In this document: piece by piece, positions 47,304 through 56,134 of the stretch
Layout: the number at the start of each line of letters is the position of its first letter
How positions within the stretch are numbered: position 1 is the stretch's first letter
Source: Nocardioides sp. ChNu-153
GTDB lineage: Bacteria; Actinomycetota; Actinomycetes; Propionibacteriales; Nocardioidaceae
Direction of reading: 5' to 3'
DNA length: 64,000 nucleotides
Assembly (NCBI RefSeq): GCF_030466625.1
Contig: NZ_JADEVT010000006.1
Location: 62,001 to 126,000 of the forward strand
Position numbers and translations under genes: made by a program
The notes under the pieces: generated by a model
What the model was told of the DNA's origin: nothing
Database searches by the model: none
What the model saw: only the letters and a program-made list of their open reading frames with translations

Positions 47304-47430
47304 GACGGCCTCCTTCCTGAGGTCCGGCCGGGGTGGCCGGGGGCGGGGTGGTGCGGGGTGGGGCGCGCTCCGTGCCCGGGGGCGCGCCGTGGGGTGGTCG
47401 CGGTGGGGGTGCTCGGCCGGTGGGCCGGCA

Positions 47431-48171
47431 TCACATGTGGATGCCGCACTCCGTCTTGTTGGTGCCCGCCCAGCGACCGCTCCGGGGGTCGTCGCCGGGG
47501 GCCACCCGTCGGGTACACGGCCAGCACCCGATGGACGGGTAGCCGTCGTAGGCCAGCGGGTTCACCAGCACACCGTTCTCCTCGATGTAGCGCTCGACGT
47601 CGTCGTCGCTCCACCGCGCGATCGGGGAGACCTTCACCTTCTTCTTCTTCGCGTCCCACCCCACGACGGGGGCGATGACGCGGTTGCTGGTCTCGGCGCG
47701 GCGCAGGCCGGTGGCCCACGCGTCGTACCCGTCGAGCGAGGAGCGCAGCGGCTCCACCTTGCGCAGGGCGCAGCACAGGTCGGGATCGCGCTTGTAGAGC
47801 TCGGGCCCGTGCTCCGCGTCCTGCTCGGCGACGGTGCGCGTGGGGCCGATGGTGATGACGTTGACGTCCATCGTCGCCGCGACCGCGTCCCGCGTGCCGA
47901 TCGTCTCGGCGAAGTGGTAGCCGGTGTCGAGGAACACGACGTCGATGCCCGGCGCGACCTTCGCCGCGAGGTGGGACAGGACCGCGTCGCCCATGGAGGA
48001 CGTCAGGCAGAAGCGCTCGCCGAACGTCGCGAAGGCCCACTCGATGATGTCCTCCGCCGGGGCGAGCTCGAGCTCGGCACCGACGTGCTGGACGATCTCG
48101 CGCAGCTCCTCCGACGAGCGGCCCTCCGTCTGGCTCCCGCGGTTCGCGCGGGCCACCTGGGTGGCGATCAT
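47431..48171 (-). CDS. cysH: Assimilatory APS/PAPS reductase
   Basis: 246-residue reductase producing sulfite from activated sulfate. FCLTSSMGDAVLSHLAAKVAPGIDVVFLDTGYHFAET is the nucleotide-binding half, residues ~55-90. The cluster cysteines DLCCALRKVEPL and IGCWPCTRRV show a [4Fe-4S] enzyme, so APS is the more likely substrate than PAPS. The catalytic Cys is in TECGIHM at the very end. ATG 48171 overlaps the stop of the zinc-ribbon gene by four bases. GAAGGGAG lies 7 nt upstream. Confidence 0.96.
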   Translation of the reverse strand: MIATQVARANRGSQTEGRSSEELREIVQHVGAELELAPAEDIIEWAFATFGERFCLTSSMGDAVLSHLAAKVAPGIDVVFLDTGYHFAETIGTRDAVAATMDVNVITIGPTRTVAEQDAEHGPELYKRDPDLCCALRKVEPLRSSLDGYDAWATGLRRAETSNRVIAPVVGWDAKKKKVKVSPIARWSDDDVERYIEENGVLVNPLAYDGYPSIGCWPCTRRVAPGDDPRSGRWAGTNKTECGIHM

Positions 48172-48371
48172 GCGGGTGCTCCCTTCGTGATGCCGGCCGG
48201 GCGCGGCAGGCGCCCGATCATGCGCAGGGAGAAGGCGCGCAGGCAGCTGCGGCATTCCCAGGCGCCGGCGGGGGACGTGACCTCGCCCGTCGTGGGGTCG
48301 GTCGTCTCGTGCGGGCGGAGGTCCTCCTCCGCGCAGTAGGGGCAGTGGTACGGCGCCGCGCGCTCAGACAC
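48168..48371 (-). CDS. Small zinc-ribbon protein between sulfite reductase and cysH
   Basis: 67-residue protein with two CxxC pairs, HCPYC and ECRSC, spaced 30 residues apart: a zinc ribbon. Tail: AFSLRMIGRLPRPAG. It is coupled on both sides: GTG 48371 overlaps the sulfite reductase stop by 8 bp and its own stop overlaps cysH by 4 bp. This position is shared by similar tiny proteins in other actinobacterial sulfate clusters. A role as electron carrier or assembly factor for the reductases is possible but not shown. Confidence 0.88.
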   Translation of the reverse strand: MSERAAPYHCPYCAEEDLRPHETTDPTTGEVTSPAGAWECRSCLRAFSLRMIGRLPRPAGITKGAPA

Positions 48372-50097
48372 CGGCCACCTCCGGCTCCCGGGCGGGCTCG
48401 GCCGGCTCGCCGCGCAGGAGCGCCTCGTCGGCGCGCACCACCCAGTCGGCGAAGCTCTCGCCGTCGGTGCGGTCGCCGAGGTAGCCCTGCACCACCGCCG
48501 TGATGTAGTCGTCCAGCCCGGCGCTCGTCACCTTGTGGGCCCGCAGCTTGCGGCCGAAGTTCGAGTTGAGGCCCGTCGCGCCGCCGAGGTGGACCTGGAA
48601 GCCCTCGACCTGGCGGCCGTCGTCGTCCAGGACGAGCTGGCCCTTGAGGCCGAAGTCGGCGACCTGGGTGCGGGCGCAGGCGTTGGGGCAGCCGTTGACG
48701 TTGACCGTGATCGGCACGTCGAGGTCGGGCACGCGCTCCTCGAGCGAGGCGATGAGGTCGCGGCTGCGGTCCTTCGTGTCGACGATCGCGAGCTTGCAGT
48801 ACTCGATGCCCGTGCAGGCCATCGTGTTGCGCCGCCAGTTGGAGGGGCGCGCGCTGAGGCCGATGGCCTCCGTCGCCGCGACGAAGTCCTCGACGACGTC
48901 GGGCGCCACGCCGAGGACGACGATCTTCTGGTACGCCGTGAGCCGCGCGCCGGCCGCGCCGTACTGCTCGACGAGGTCGCCCAGCGCCGTCAGCACCGTG
49001 CCGGAGATGCGCCCGACCGTCGGCGCGAGGCCGACGTAGTAGGCGCCGTCCTTCTGCGCGTGCACGCCGACGTGGTCGCTCTGGCGCACCGGCGCCTCGG
49101 GCGACGGGTTGTCGACGAGGGTGCGGTGCAGGTACTCCGTCTCGAGCACCTCGCGGAACTTCTCCGGGCCCCAGTCGGCCAGCAGGAACTTCAGGCGGGC
49201 CTTGGAGCGCAGGCGGCGGTAGCCGTAGTCGCGGAAGACACCCGCGACGCCGGCCCACACGTCCGGGACGTCGTCGAGCGCTATCCACACGCCGAGCTTG
49301 TGGGCGAGCATCGGGTTCGTCGAGAGCCCGCCGCCGACCCACAGGTCGAAGCCCGGGCCCAGCTCGGGGTGCACCGTGCCGACGAACGACACGTCGTTGG
49401 TCTCGGGCGAGACGTCGTGGCTGGGGTGGCCGGTCAGCGCCGTCTTGAACTTGCGGGGGAAGTTCGAGAACTCCGGGTCGCCGATGTAGCGCCGCTTGAT
49501 CTCCTCGAGCGCCGCGGTGCCGTCGATGATCTCGTCGGCGGCGACGCCGGCGACGGGGGAGCCGAGGAACGGGCGGGGGGAGTCGCCGCACGCCTCGGTG
49601 GTGTCGAGGCCGGAGGCGTCGAGGATGTCCCAGATCGTCGGCACGTCCTCCACGCGGATCCAGTGGTACTGGATGTTCGCCCGGTCGGTGACGTCCGCGG
49701 TGTCGCGGGCGAACTCGGTGCCGACCCGGCCGAGCGCCCGCAGCGCGTCGGCGCCGAGCAGTGCGCCGTCGGAGCGCACGCGCATCATGAAGTAGCGGTC
49801 GTCGAGCTCCTCCTCCTCGAGCGTGGCGGTCTTGCCGCCGTCGAAGCCCGGGGCCCGCTGGGTGTAGAGACCCATCCAGCGGAAGCGGCCGCGCAGGTCG
49901 GCCGGGTCGATCGAGTCGAAGCCGCGCTTGGAGTAGATGTTGATGATGCGCGCCCGCACGTTGAGCGGGTTGTCGTCCTTCTTGGACTGCTCGTTCTTGT
50001 TCAACGGCTCCGTGTAGCCGAGCGCCCACTGGCCCTCGCCGCGCTTGCGGCGGGGCGCGGCGGGGCGGCGCTGGGCGGGGGTTGCCGGGGTGCTCAC
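48364..50097 (-). CDS. sir: Ferredoxin-dependent sulfite/nitrite reductase (SirA/NirA type)
   Basis: 577-residue siroheme reductase making six-electron reductions; in this operon, sulfite to sulfide. The siroheme/4Fe-4S cysteines are ACTGIEYCKLA and NVNGCPNACARTQ near residues 427-475. Other family marks are RANIQYHWIRVEDVPTIWDIL, TEACGDSPRPFLGSPV and FPRKFKTALTGH. GTG 50097 starts the operon sir - zinc ribbon - cysH - cbiX. The basic, low-complexity N-terminus (residues 5-20) is typical. A leader-peptide gene and a small hairpin lie upstream. Confidence 0.94.
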   Translation of the reverse strand: MSTPATPAQRRPAAPRRKRGEGQWALGYTEPLNKNEQSKKDDNPLNVRARIINIYSKRGFDSIDPADLRGRFRWMGLYTQRAPGFDGGKTATLEEEELDDRYFMMRVRSDGALLGADALRALGRVGTEFARDTADVTDRANIQYHWIRVEDVPTIWDILDASGLDTTEACGDSPRPFLGSPVAGVAADEIIDGTAALEEIKRRYIGDPEFSNFPRKFKTALTGHPSHDVSPETNDVSFVGTVHPELGPGFDLWVGGGLSTNPMLAHKLGVWIALDDVPDVWAGVAGVFRDYGYRRLRSKARLKFLLADWGPEKFREVLETEYLHRTLVDNPSPEAPVRQSDHVGVHAQKDGAYYVGLAPTVGRISGTVLTALGDLVEQYGAAGARLTAYQKIVVLGVAPDVVEDFVAATEAIGLSARPSNWRRNTMACTGIEYCKLAIVDTKDRSRDLIASLEERVPDLDVPITVNVNGCPNACARTQVADFGLKGQLVLDDDGRQVEGFQVHLGGATGLNSNFGRKLRAHKVTSAGLDDYITAVVQGYLGDRTDGESFADWVVRADEALLRGEPAEPAREPEVAGV

Positions 50098-50229
50098 AGC
50101 CAGGATCCTTCGCGGGGATGCGGGATCGCAGGTATCAGGTCGCCGTCGGGGGACGGTCGTCGGCCGGGTCCTGCGACCTCGACGTGGGTCGGGTCGGTGC
50201 GTCGTCGGCGAGGCCGACGGATGAGGACG

Positions 50230-50319
50230 TCAGGACGGCCAACACATCATGCTGCGCGTGCGCATGAGGTCCACGTGGCGTCGAACCACGAGGTACGCGT
50301 GCGTCGCAGCAGTGACCAT
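50230..50319 (-). CDS. Leader peptide upstream of the sulfite reductase operon
   Basis: Small 29-residue reading frame on the minus strand. Its second half, [15 protein letters not shown], fits the actinobacterial leader-peptide type with R-R-H-[IV]-D-L-x-R-x-x-S then Cys found before sulfur genes. The single Cys is followed by Trp and the stop is three codons later. A 7-bp hairpin with GAG loop (50203-50219) lies 10 nt after the stop, between leader and sir. No Shine-Dalgarno; a weak TTGTGG-N17-GAGACT with 7 nt to the ATG would make it leaderless. Cysteine-responsive attenuation is inferred from known poly-Cys leaders before mycobacterial sirA. Confidence 0.72.
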   Translation of the reverse strand: MVTAATHAYLVVRRHVDLMRTRSMMCWPS

Positions 50320-50344
50320 GGACAGGAGTCTCAACTGGCGGAAC

Positions 50345-50381
50345 GCGTCCCACAACCACGAATCTCATGATGTGGGAACGC
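50345..50381. promoter_or_regulatory. Inverted repeat between sir leader and glyA, possible operator
   Basis: GCGTCCCACA (50345-50354) and TGTGGGAACGC (50371-50381) are inverted, differing by one extra base, 16 nt apart. The repeat lies upstream of the leader peptide in the 193 bp separating it from glyA. It may bind a regulator of sulfur or one-carbon genes; no protein is indicated. Confidence 0.45.
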
Positions 50382-50499
50382 TGTCCAGGATGCGGACGGA
50401 CCCCCGCGCCAGCAGGGCGGATCGGGCGCCCGTGAGGCACAGGTCACAGCGGGCTGCGCGTCGTACGACGCGAAATCGACGGCTGCGGCGCGCCCTCAC

Positions 50500-50512
50500 T
50501 ACATTGGCGTCC
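50500..50512 (+). promoter_or_regulatory. Leaderless -10 box of glyA
   Basis: TACATT at 50500-50505 followed by 7 nt and ATG 50513. A poor -35 (TCGACG at 50476-50481, 18-nt spacer) precedes it. No riboswitch-like structure is visible before glyA, as expected if the message lacks a leader. Confidence 0.65.
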
Positions 50513-51949
50513 ATGACCGATGCCCTCATCAGCAGTGCGTACTCCCAGGCTCTCGAGGTCATCGCCTCGGTGGAGCCCCGCATCGCGGACGCGACCCGCG
50601 CCGAGCTCGCCGACCAGCGCAGCTCGCTCAAGCTCATCGCCTCCGAGAACTACGCGTCGCCCGCCGTGCTGCTCACCATGGGCACCTGGCTGAGCGACAA
50701 GTACGCCGAGGGCACGGTCGGTCACCGCTTCTACGCCGGTTGCCAGAACGTCGACACCGTCGAGTCCCTCGCCGCCGAGCACGCCCGGGAGCTGTTCGGC
50801 GCCGAGTACGCGTACGCCCAGCCGCACTCCGGCATCGACGCGAACCTCGTCGCGTTCTGGTCGATCCTCGCCCACCGCGTCGAGGGGCCGTGGCTGGAGG
50901 AGGCCGGCGCGAAGAACGTCAACGACCTCACCGAGGCCGACTGGGAGCGCCTGCGCAACGAGCTCGGCAACCAGCGCCTGCTCGGCATGAGCCTCGACGC
51001 CGGCGGCCACCTCACCCACGGCTTCCGCCCGAACATCTCGGGCAAGATGTTCCACCAGCAGCAGTACGGCACGGACCCGGAGACGGGCCTGCTCGACTAC
51101 GACGTCGTCCGCGCCCGCGCCAAGGAGTTCAAGCCGCTCGTGCTCGTCGCCGGGTACTCGGCGTACCCGCGGCGGGTGAACTTCGCCAAGATGCGCGAGA
51201 TCGCCGACGAGGTCGGCGCCACCCTCATGGTCGACATGGCGCACTTCGCCGGGCTCGTCGCCGGCAAGGTGTTCACGGGCGACGAGAACCCCGTGCCCCA
51301 CGCCCACGTCGTCACCACCACGACCCACAAGTCGCTGCGCGGTCCGCGCGGCGGCATGGTGCTGGCCACGGAGGAGTACGCCCCGAGCGTCGACCGCGGC
51401 TGCCCGATGGTGCTCGGTGGCCCGCTCTCGCACGTGATGGCCGCCAAGGCCGTGGCGCTGGCCGAGGCGCGCCGTCCGGAGTTCGCCACCTACGCCAAGC
51501 AGGTCGCCGACAACGCGCAGTCGCTCGCGGAGGGCTTCCTCAGTCGGGGCGCGAAGCTCGTGACGGGCGGCACCGACAACCACCTCGTGCTCCTCGACGT
51601 CACGGGCTTCGGCCTCACCGGCCGCCAGGCCGAGTCGGCGCTGCTCGACGCGGGCGTCGTGACGAACCGCAACTCGGTGCCCGGGGACCCGAACGGCGCC
51701 TGGTACACCTCCGGCATCCGCTTCGGCACCCCGGCGCTGACCACCCGCGGCTTCGGCCAGGACGAGTTCGACCGCGTCGCCGAGCTCGTGGTCGACGTGC
51801 TCAGCCGCACGCAGCCCGGCACCACCAAGACCGGCGGTCCCTCGAAGGCCACCTACGTCACCGAGGACGGCGTCGCCGACCGCACCAAGGCGGCCTCCGC
51901 GGAGATGCTCGACAAGTTCCCGCTCTACCCGGGTCTCGAGCTGTCCTGA
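50513..51949 (+). CDS. glyA: Serine hydroxymethyltransferase, long form
   Basis: PLP enzyme interconverting serine and glycine and loading tetrahydrofolate with one-carbon units. 478 residues against ~420 usual: a ~35-residue insert ([20 protein letters not shown] and neighbours, about residues 127-160) and a C-terminal addition before [12 protein letters not shown]. The PLP Lys is in [30 protein letters not shown] and [15 protein letters not shown] are present. ATG 50513 is leaderless. Open frame upstream of it is not coding. It is divergent from the sulfate operon, which feeds cysteine, and thus linked through serine. Confidence 0.95.
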   Translation: MTDALISSAYSQALEVIASVEPRIADATRAELADQRSSLKLIASENYASPAVLLTMGTWLSDKYAEGTVGHRFYAGCQNVDTVESLAAEHARELFGAEYAYAQPHSGIDANLVAFWSILAHRVEGPWLEEAGAKNVNDLTEADWERLRNELGNQRLLGMSLDAGGHLTHGFRPNISGKMFHQQQYGTDPETGLLDYDVVRARAKEFKPLVLVAGYSAYPRRVNFAKMREIADEVGATLMVDMAHFAGLVAGKVFTGDENPVPHAHVVTTTTHKSLRGPRGGMVLATEEYAPSVDRGCPMVLGGPLSHVMAAKAVALAEARRPEFATYAKQVADNAQSLAEGFLSRGAKLVTGGTDNHLVLLDVTGFGLTGRQAESALLDAGVVTNRNSVPGDPNGAWYTSGIRFGTPALTTRGFGQDEFDRVAELVVDVLSRTQPGTTKTGGPSKATYVTEDGVADRTKAASAEMLDKFPLYPGLELS

Positions 51950-52024
51950 TCCGCAGGGGGTACGCCGGCCCGCTCGCGCCGCCGTACCGGCCCGTTCTTG
52001 CCTCGGGGCGACACTTGACGCCGC

Positions 52025-52096
52025 AACCCGCCACTTCCGGCGGGAAGCTTCCACCCGGAAGTGGCGGGTTCCCCGGTGCACCGGGGAACCCGCCAC
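52025..52096. terminator. Double palindrome/terminator between glyA and the dct response regulator
   Basis: Two exclusive hairpins share one strand. The first: 16-bp perfect stem, 52025-52040 with 52055-52070, starting AACCCGCCACTTCCGG. The second: 36-bp perfect palindrome 52061-52096, centred on GTGCAC (52076-52081). AACCCGCCAC thus occurs twice direct and once inverted. Lies between convergent genes; works as terminator in either direction, and may be a mobile palindromic element. Confidence 0.9.
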
Positions 52097-52105
52097 CCGG
52101 GTGAC

Positions 52106-52780
52106 TCAGCTGCGCCAGCGGTACTCGACCTCGGGGCGCCCGGTGCCGCCGTACCGCGGCGCCCGCTCGAGGCGCCCCGCGTCGGCGAGGTGCTCGAGGT
52201 AGCGGCGCACCGTGACGCGCGAGGCCCCCACCAGCTCGGCCACCTTGGTCGCGGACACGCCGCGACCGGCGCCGCGCACGGCCTGGGTCACCTCGCGCAG
52301 GGTCTCGGCGCTCATCCCCTTCGGCACCGTGCCGGCCGTGGGCGCCCGCAGGGACCCGAGGAGCCCGTCCACCTCCTCCTGGGCGATCTCCGCGGAGTCC
52401 AGCAGGCTGGCGCGGTAGGCGGCGTACTGCTCGAGCTTGGCCCGGAAGGTCGGGAAGGTGAACGGCTTCAGCAGGTAGAGCACCACGCCGTGGGCGACCG
52501 CCTGTCGCACGACCTCGACGTCGCGGGCCGAGGTGACGGCGATGACGTCGCAGAGGTGGCCGGCGGCGCGCATGCTGCGCACCAGCCCCAGACCGTGCCC
52601 GTCGGGCAGGTGCATGTCGAGCAGCACGAGGTCGACCGGCTCGCGCGACAGCGTCCGCGCCGCCTCGCCCGCCGAGCGGGCCACCCCCACCACCTCGAAG
52701 CCGGGCAGCCGCTCGACGTACGACGCGTGCGCCTGCGCCGCGGTGGCCTCGTCCTCGACGACCAGCACCCGCACGCTCAC
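52106..52780 (-). CDS. DctR/CitB-type response regulator
   Basis: 224-residue two-component regulator. Receiver: VRVLVVEDEATAAQAHASYV at the start, phosphorylation Asp in LVLLDMHLPDGHGL near residue 55, and YLLKPFTFPTFRAKL with the conserved Lys. The C-terminal helix-turn-helix is VSATKVAELVGASRVTVRRYLEHL (about 180-203), the CitB/DcuR type. GTG 52780 overlaps the stop of the sensor gene by four bases. With the neighbouring symporter, it probably regulates uptake of C4-dicarboxylates; a tandem CACAACG site before the symporter could be its target. Confidence 0.93.
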   Translation of the reverse strand: MSVRVLVVEDEATAAQAHASYVERLPGFEVVGVARSAGEAARTLSREPVDLVLLDMHLPDGHGLGLVRSMRAAGHLCDVIAVTSARDVEVVRQAVAHGVVLYLLKPFTFPTFRAKLEQYAAYRASLLDSAEIAQEEVDGLLGSLRAPTAGTVPKGMSAETLREVTQAVRGAGRGVSATKVAELVGASRVTVRRYLEHLADAGRLERAPRYGGTGRPEVEYRWRS

Positions 52781-54443
52781 GGCGCCGCCACCCCCGCGTC
52801 CGCCCGCAGGTCGACGGTGAACGCGGCGCCCCCGAGGTCGGAGGAGCCGACGACGACGTCGCCGCCGTGCCGGCGGGCCACCTGCGCCACCAGCGCCAGC
52901 CCGATGCCGCGCCCGCCGGTGCCCTCGGCCGTGGCCTTGGTGGTCCAGCCGCGCTCGAAGGCGCGGGCGGCGTCCGCGGGGCTCAGGCCCGGGCCGGCGT
53001 CCTCGACGAGCACGCGCAGCCGGTCGGGCCCGGGGGAGAACGTCACCCGCACGGTGCGCACCCCGCTCGCGGCGACGGCGTCCAGCGCGTTGTCGACGAG
53101 GTTGCCGACCACGGTGACGATGTCGCGGTGCGGCACGAGCACGTCGGCGGGCACCGCGCCCTCGATCCGCAGGTCGATGCCGCGCTCGGCGGCCTCCGCG
53201 GTCTTGCCCAGCAGCAGCGCCGCCAGCACGGGGTCGCCGGTGGCGGCGACGACCCGGTCGGTCAGCAGCTGCGCCACCTGCAGCTCCTCGGTGGCGAAGT
53301 CGACGGCCTCCTCGACGCGGCCCATCTCGACGAGGGACACGACGGTGTGGAGACGGTTGGCGGCCTCGTGGTTCTGGGCGCGCAGGAAGTCGCCCAGCGC
53401 GCGCACGACGTCGAGCTCGCCGGTGACCGCCTGCAGGTCGGTGCGGTCGCGCAGGGTGACCACCGCGCCCACGGTGGCGTCGGCCCACGAGGCGGGGGAG
53501 GAGCTCACGACGAGCACCTTGTCACCGCTCACGTAGAGGTCGTCGCTGCTCGCCCGGCCCGCGGCCACCGCCGCGACCAGTCCCGGCGGCAGCCCGAGAT
53601 CGCGCAGCGGGGTGCCGACGACCCCGTCGGCGGGCAGGTCGAGGAGGCGGCGGGCCTCGTCGTTGACGAGGGTGACCCGGCCGTCGACGTCGACGAGCAG
53701 CAGCCCCTCGCGCACGGCCCCGAGCACGGCGGCGTAGTACTCGTACATGCGGGTCATCTCGCGCTCGCCCAGGCCGTGGGTCTGCCGGCGCAGCCGGCGC
53801 GCCACCAGTGCGGCCCCCGCCAAGCCGACGAGGAGCACCACGGAGGCGGCGACCGTGACGCGCACGAGCGCGGCCCGGACGGCGTCGGAGATCCGGTCGA
53901 TGCTCACGCCGACGGAGACCAGCGCCACGACGGGCCGCGCCCCGTCGGCCCCGTCCGCCCCCTCGGCCCCGTCGGCGGCCCCGTCCGCGGCGAACACCGG
54001 CACGACCGCGCGCACCGACGGGCCGAGCGTGCCGACGTACTCCTGCGTGAAGGGCCTGCCCGCCAGCGCGGGCTCGATGTCGCCCACGAAGCGCCGGCCC
54101 ACCTGCGCGGGGTCGGGGTGGGTGAAGCGGGTGCGGTCGGTGTCCATCACGACGACGAAGTCGACGTCGGTGTCCTCCTCGACCTCGGTGGCCCACGCCT
54201 GCAGGCCGCGCGACGGGTCGGGTCCGGTCACCGCCGCGGCGAGGGCGGGGGAGTCGGCCAGGGACTCGGCGACGGCGAGCGCGCGGTCGGCCGCGTCGTC
54301 GCGGTGTCGGCGCGGGCGTCGACCAGCGCGAGCGTCACCGCGGTCGCCACCAGCACGAGGACCAGCACCACCTGCAGGGTGAGCACCTGCCCCGCGACGG
54401 ACCACTCGCGTCGCTCACCGGGTCGTACCACGGGGACGATCAT
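52777..54443 (-). pseudogene. Dicarboxylate-type sensor histidine kinase, interrupted by a one-base frameshift
   Basis: CitA/DcuS/DctB-type kinase. Two frames together give a normal protein. Frame A starts at ATG 54443 and holds the first membrane helix (AGQVLTLQVVLVLVLVATAVTLALVDARADT). Frame B resumes with DDAADRALAVAESLADSPALAAAV of the sensor domain. The joint is at about 54300/54301, where one base appears to be missing. After it: second helix VTVAASVVLLVGLAGAALVARRL, PAS, H-box RAQNHEAANRLHTVVSL, and ATPase motifs NLVDNALDA and GGRGIGLALV. It overlaps the response regulator by four bases. Either a recent mutation or a sequencing error; the rest looks under selection. Confidence 0.85.
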
Positions 54444-54470
54444 GCCGCACGTGCAGGTCGTGACCGCGAA

Positions 54471-54488
54471 CACAACGACCACAACGGT
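54471..54488. promoter_or_regulatory. Tandem 9-bp repeat in the dct intergenic region
   Basis: CACAACGAC (54471-54479) directly followed by CACAACGGT (54480-54488): two direct CACAACG units nine bases apart, in the 121 bp between the divergent sensor kinase and symporter. Suggests a binding site, probably for the CitB-type regulator. No experimental motif is known to me. Confidence 0.45.
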
Positions 54489-54564
54489 GACCCGGCTCAC
54501 AGCGCGGCCCACAGTGTGACGGTCGTCCCCCGGCGCAGCGGGACCCGAGCACGAGGAGCAGTTG

Positions 54565-56007
54565 ATGAGCAGCAGCACGACGGCGGGCCAGGCGCCCGTG
54601 CGCCGCAAGGCGCGCACCCACTTCCTCTACATCGCCGTGATCGTCGCGGTGGCCCTGGGCATCGCGGTGGGCATCCTCGCCCCGAGCTTCGCCGTCGAGC
54701 TGGAGCCGATCGGCAAGGCGTTCGTGGCGCTCATCAAGATGATGATCCAGCCGGTCATCTTCTGCACGATCGTGCTCGGCGTCGGCTCCATCCGCAGCGC
54801 CGCGCAGGTGGGCAAGGTCGGCGGCCTCGCGCTCGCCTACTTCATCACCATGTCGACGTTCGCGCTCGGCATCGGCCTGGTCGTCGGCAACCTGGTGCAC
54901 CCGGGTGAGGGGCTGCGGGTCAACGACTCCGTCGCCGCGTCGGGCGCGGAGTACGCCGAGAAGGCCGGCCACGCCACCACCGCGGACTTCCTGCTGAGCA
55001 TCATCCCGACCTCGCTGGTCTCGTCCCTGACCTCCGGCTCGGTGCTGCAGACCCTCTTCGTCGCCCTCCTCGTGGGCTTCGCGCTGCAGGCCATGGGCCG
55101 CGCCGGCGAGCCGATCCTGACCGGTGTCGGCCACGTCCAGCGCCTCGTCTTCCGCGTGCTGGCGATGATCATGTGGGCCGCCCCGATCGGCGCCTTCGCC
55201 GCGATCGCCGCCGTCGTCGGTGCGACCGGGGCCGGTGCCCTCAAGAGCCTGGCGGTGCTCATGCTGGGCTTCTACGCCACCTGCGCCATCTTCGTCTTCG
55301 TGGTGCTCGGCGCCCTGCTCAAGGTCAGCACCGGCATCAACATCTTCACGCTGCTGAAGTACCTGGGCCGCGAGTTCCTGCTCATCGTGTCGACCTCGTC
55401 GTCCGAGTCGGCCCTGCCCCGCCTCATCGCCAAGATGGAGCACGCCGGCGTCGACAAGCCGACCGTGGGCGTCGTCGTGCCGACCGGCTACTCGTTCAAC
55501 CTCGACGGCACCGCGATCTACCTCACCATGGCGTCGCTCTTCATCGCCTCCGCGCTCGGCGACCCGCTGAGCATCGGCGACCAGGTCTCCCTCCTGCTGT
55601 TCATGATGATCGCGTCCAAGGGTGCCGCGGGCGTCACCGGAGCCGGCCTCGCCACCCTCGCCGGCGGCCTCAGCTCGCACCGCCCGGAGATGGTGGACGG
55701 CGTCGGCCTCATCGTCGGCATCGACCGCTTCATGTCCGAGGCCCGCGCCGTCACCAACTTCGCCGGCAACGCCGTCGCCACCGTCCTCATCGGCCACTGG
55801 ACCGGCGGGTTCGACCGCGAGAAGTTCGACGCCGCCGTCTCGGGTCGCCTCCCCTTCGACGAGGAGACGATGCTCGACGAGCACGGCCACGACCACGGCC
55901 ACGGTGCCGTCGACCACGCCGAGGCCGTCGCCGCGAACGCCAAGGCCGACCACCAGGTCGCCCTGTCCAAGGACGCCGTCACCGACGACCGGCTCGCCGC
56001 GCGCTGA
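54565..56007 (+). CDS. Cation:dicarboxylate symporter (DctA/GltP family)
   Basis: 480-residue secondary transporter for C4-dicarboxylates (or glutamate/aspartate) with Na+ or H+. Eight or so membrane helices plus two hairpins. Family motifs: MMIQPVIFCTIVLGVGSIRSA, the serine-rich STSSSESALPRLIAKME and PTGYSFNLDGTAIYLTMASLFIA, and AVTNFAGNAVATVLIG. The C-terminus has a His-rich stretch EHGHDHGHGAVDHAEA, unusual for the family. ATG 54565 has GAGGAG (54552-54557) 7 nt upstream; the TTG just before is not needed. Divergent from its probable two-component pair. Confidence 0.93.
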   Translation: MSSSTTAGQAPVRRKARTHFLYIAVIVAVALGIAVGILAPSFAVELEPIGKAFVALIKMMIQPVIFCTIVLGVGSIRSAAQVGKVGGLALAYFITMSTFALGIGLVVGNLVHPGEGLRVNDSVAASGAEYAEKAGHATTADFLLSIIPTSLVSSLTSGSVLQTLFVALLVGFALQAMGRAGEPILTGVGHVQRLVFRVLAMIMWAAPIGAFAAIAAVVGATGAGALKSLAVLMLGFYATCAIFVFVVLGALLKVSTGINIFTLLKYLGREFLLIVSTSSSESALPRLIAKMEHAGVDKPTVGVVVPTGYSFNLDGTAIYLTMASLFIASALGDPLSIGDQVSLLLFMMIASKGAAGVTGAGLATLAGGLSSHRPEMVDGVGLIVGIDRFMSEARAVTNFAGNAVATVLIGHWTGGFDREKFDAAVSGRLPFDEETMLDEHGHDHGHGAVDHAEAVAANAKADHQVALSKDAVTDDRLAAR

Positions 56008-56134
56008 CGACCCGCTCGACCCGCACCGGCCCGCCCACCCCGCGCGTCGCCGTACCGGCCCGGACCGCCCACCCCGCGGTCCGGGCCTCGCGTGTCCCGG
56101 GGGCCGCACGGTCGCCGGTCGTTACGGTGGCGCG

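Noticed and set aside
50249..50512. N-terminal extension of GlyA by about 88 residues
   Set aside because: The stretch has no similarity to SHMT; ATG 50513 has a well-placed leaderless promoter, and the region contains the leader peptide and operator on the other strand.
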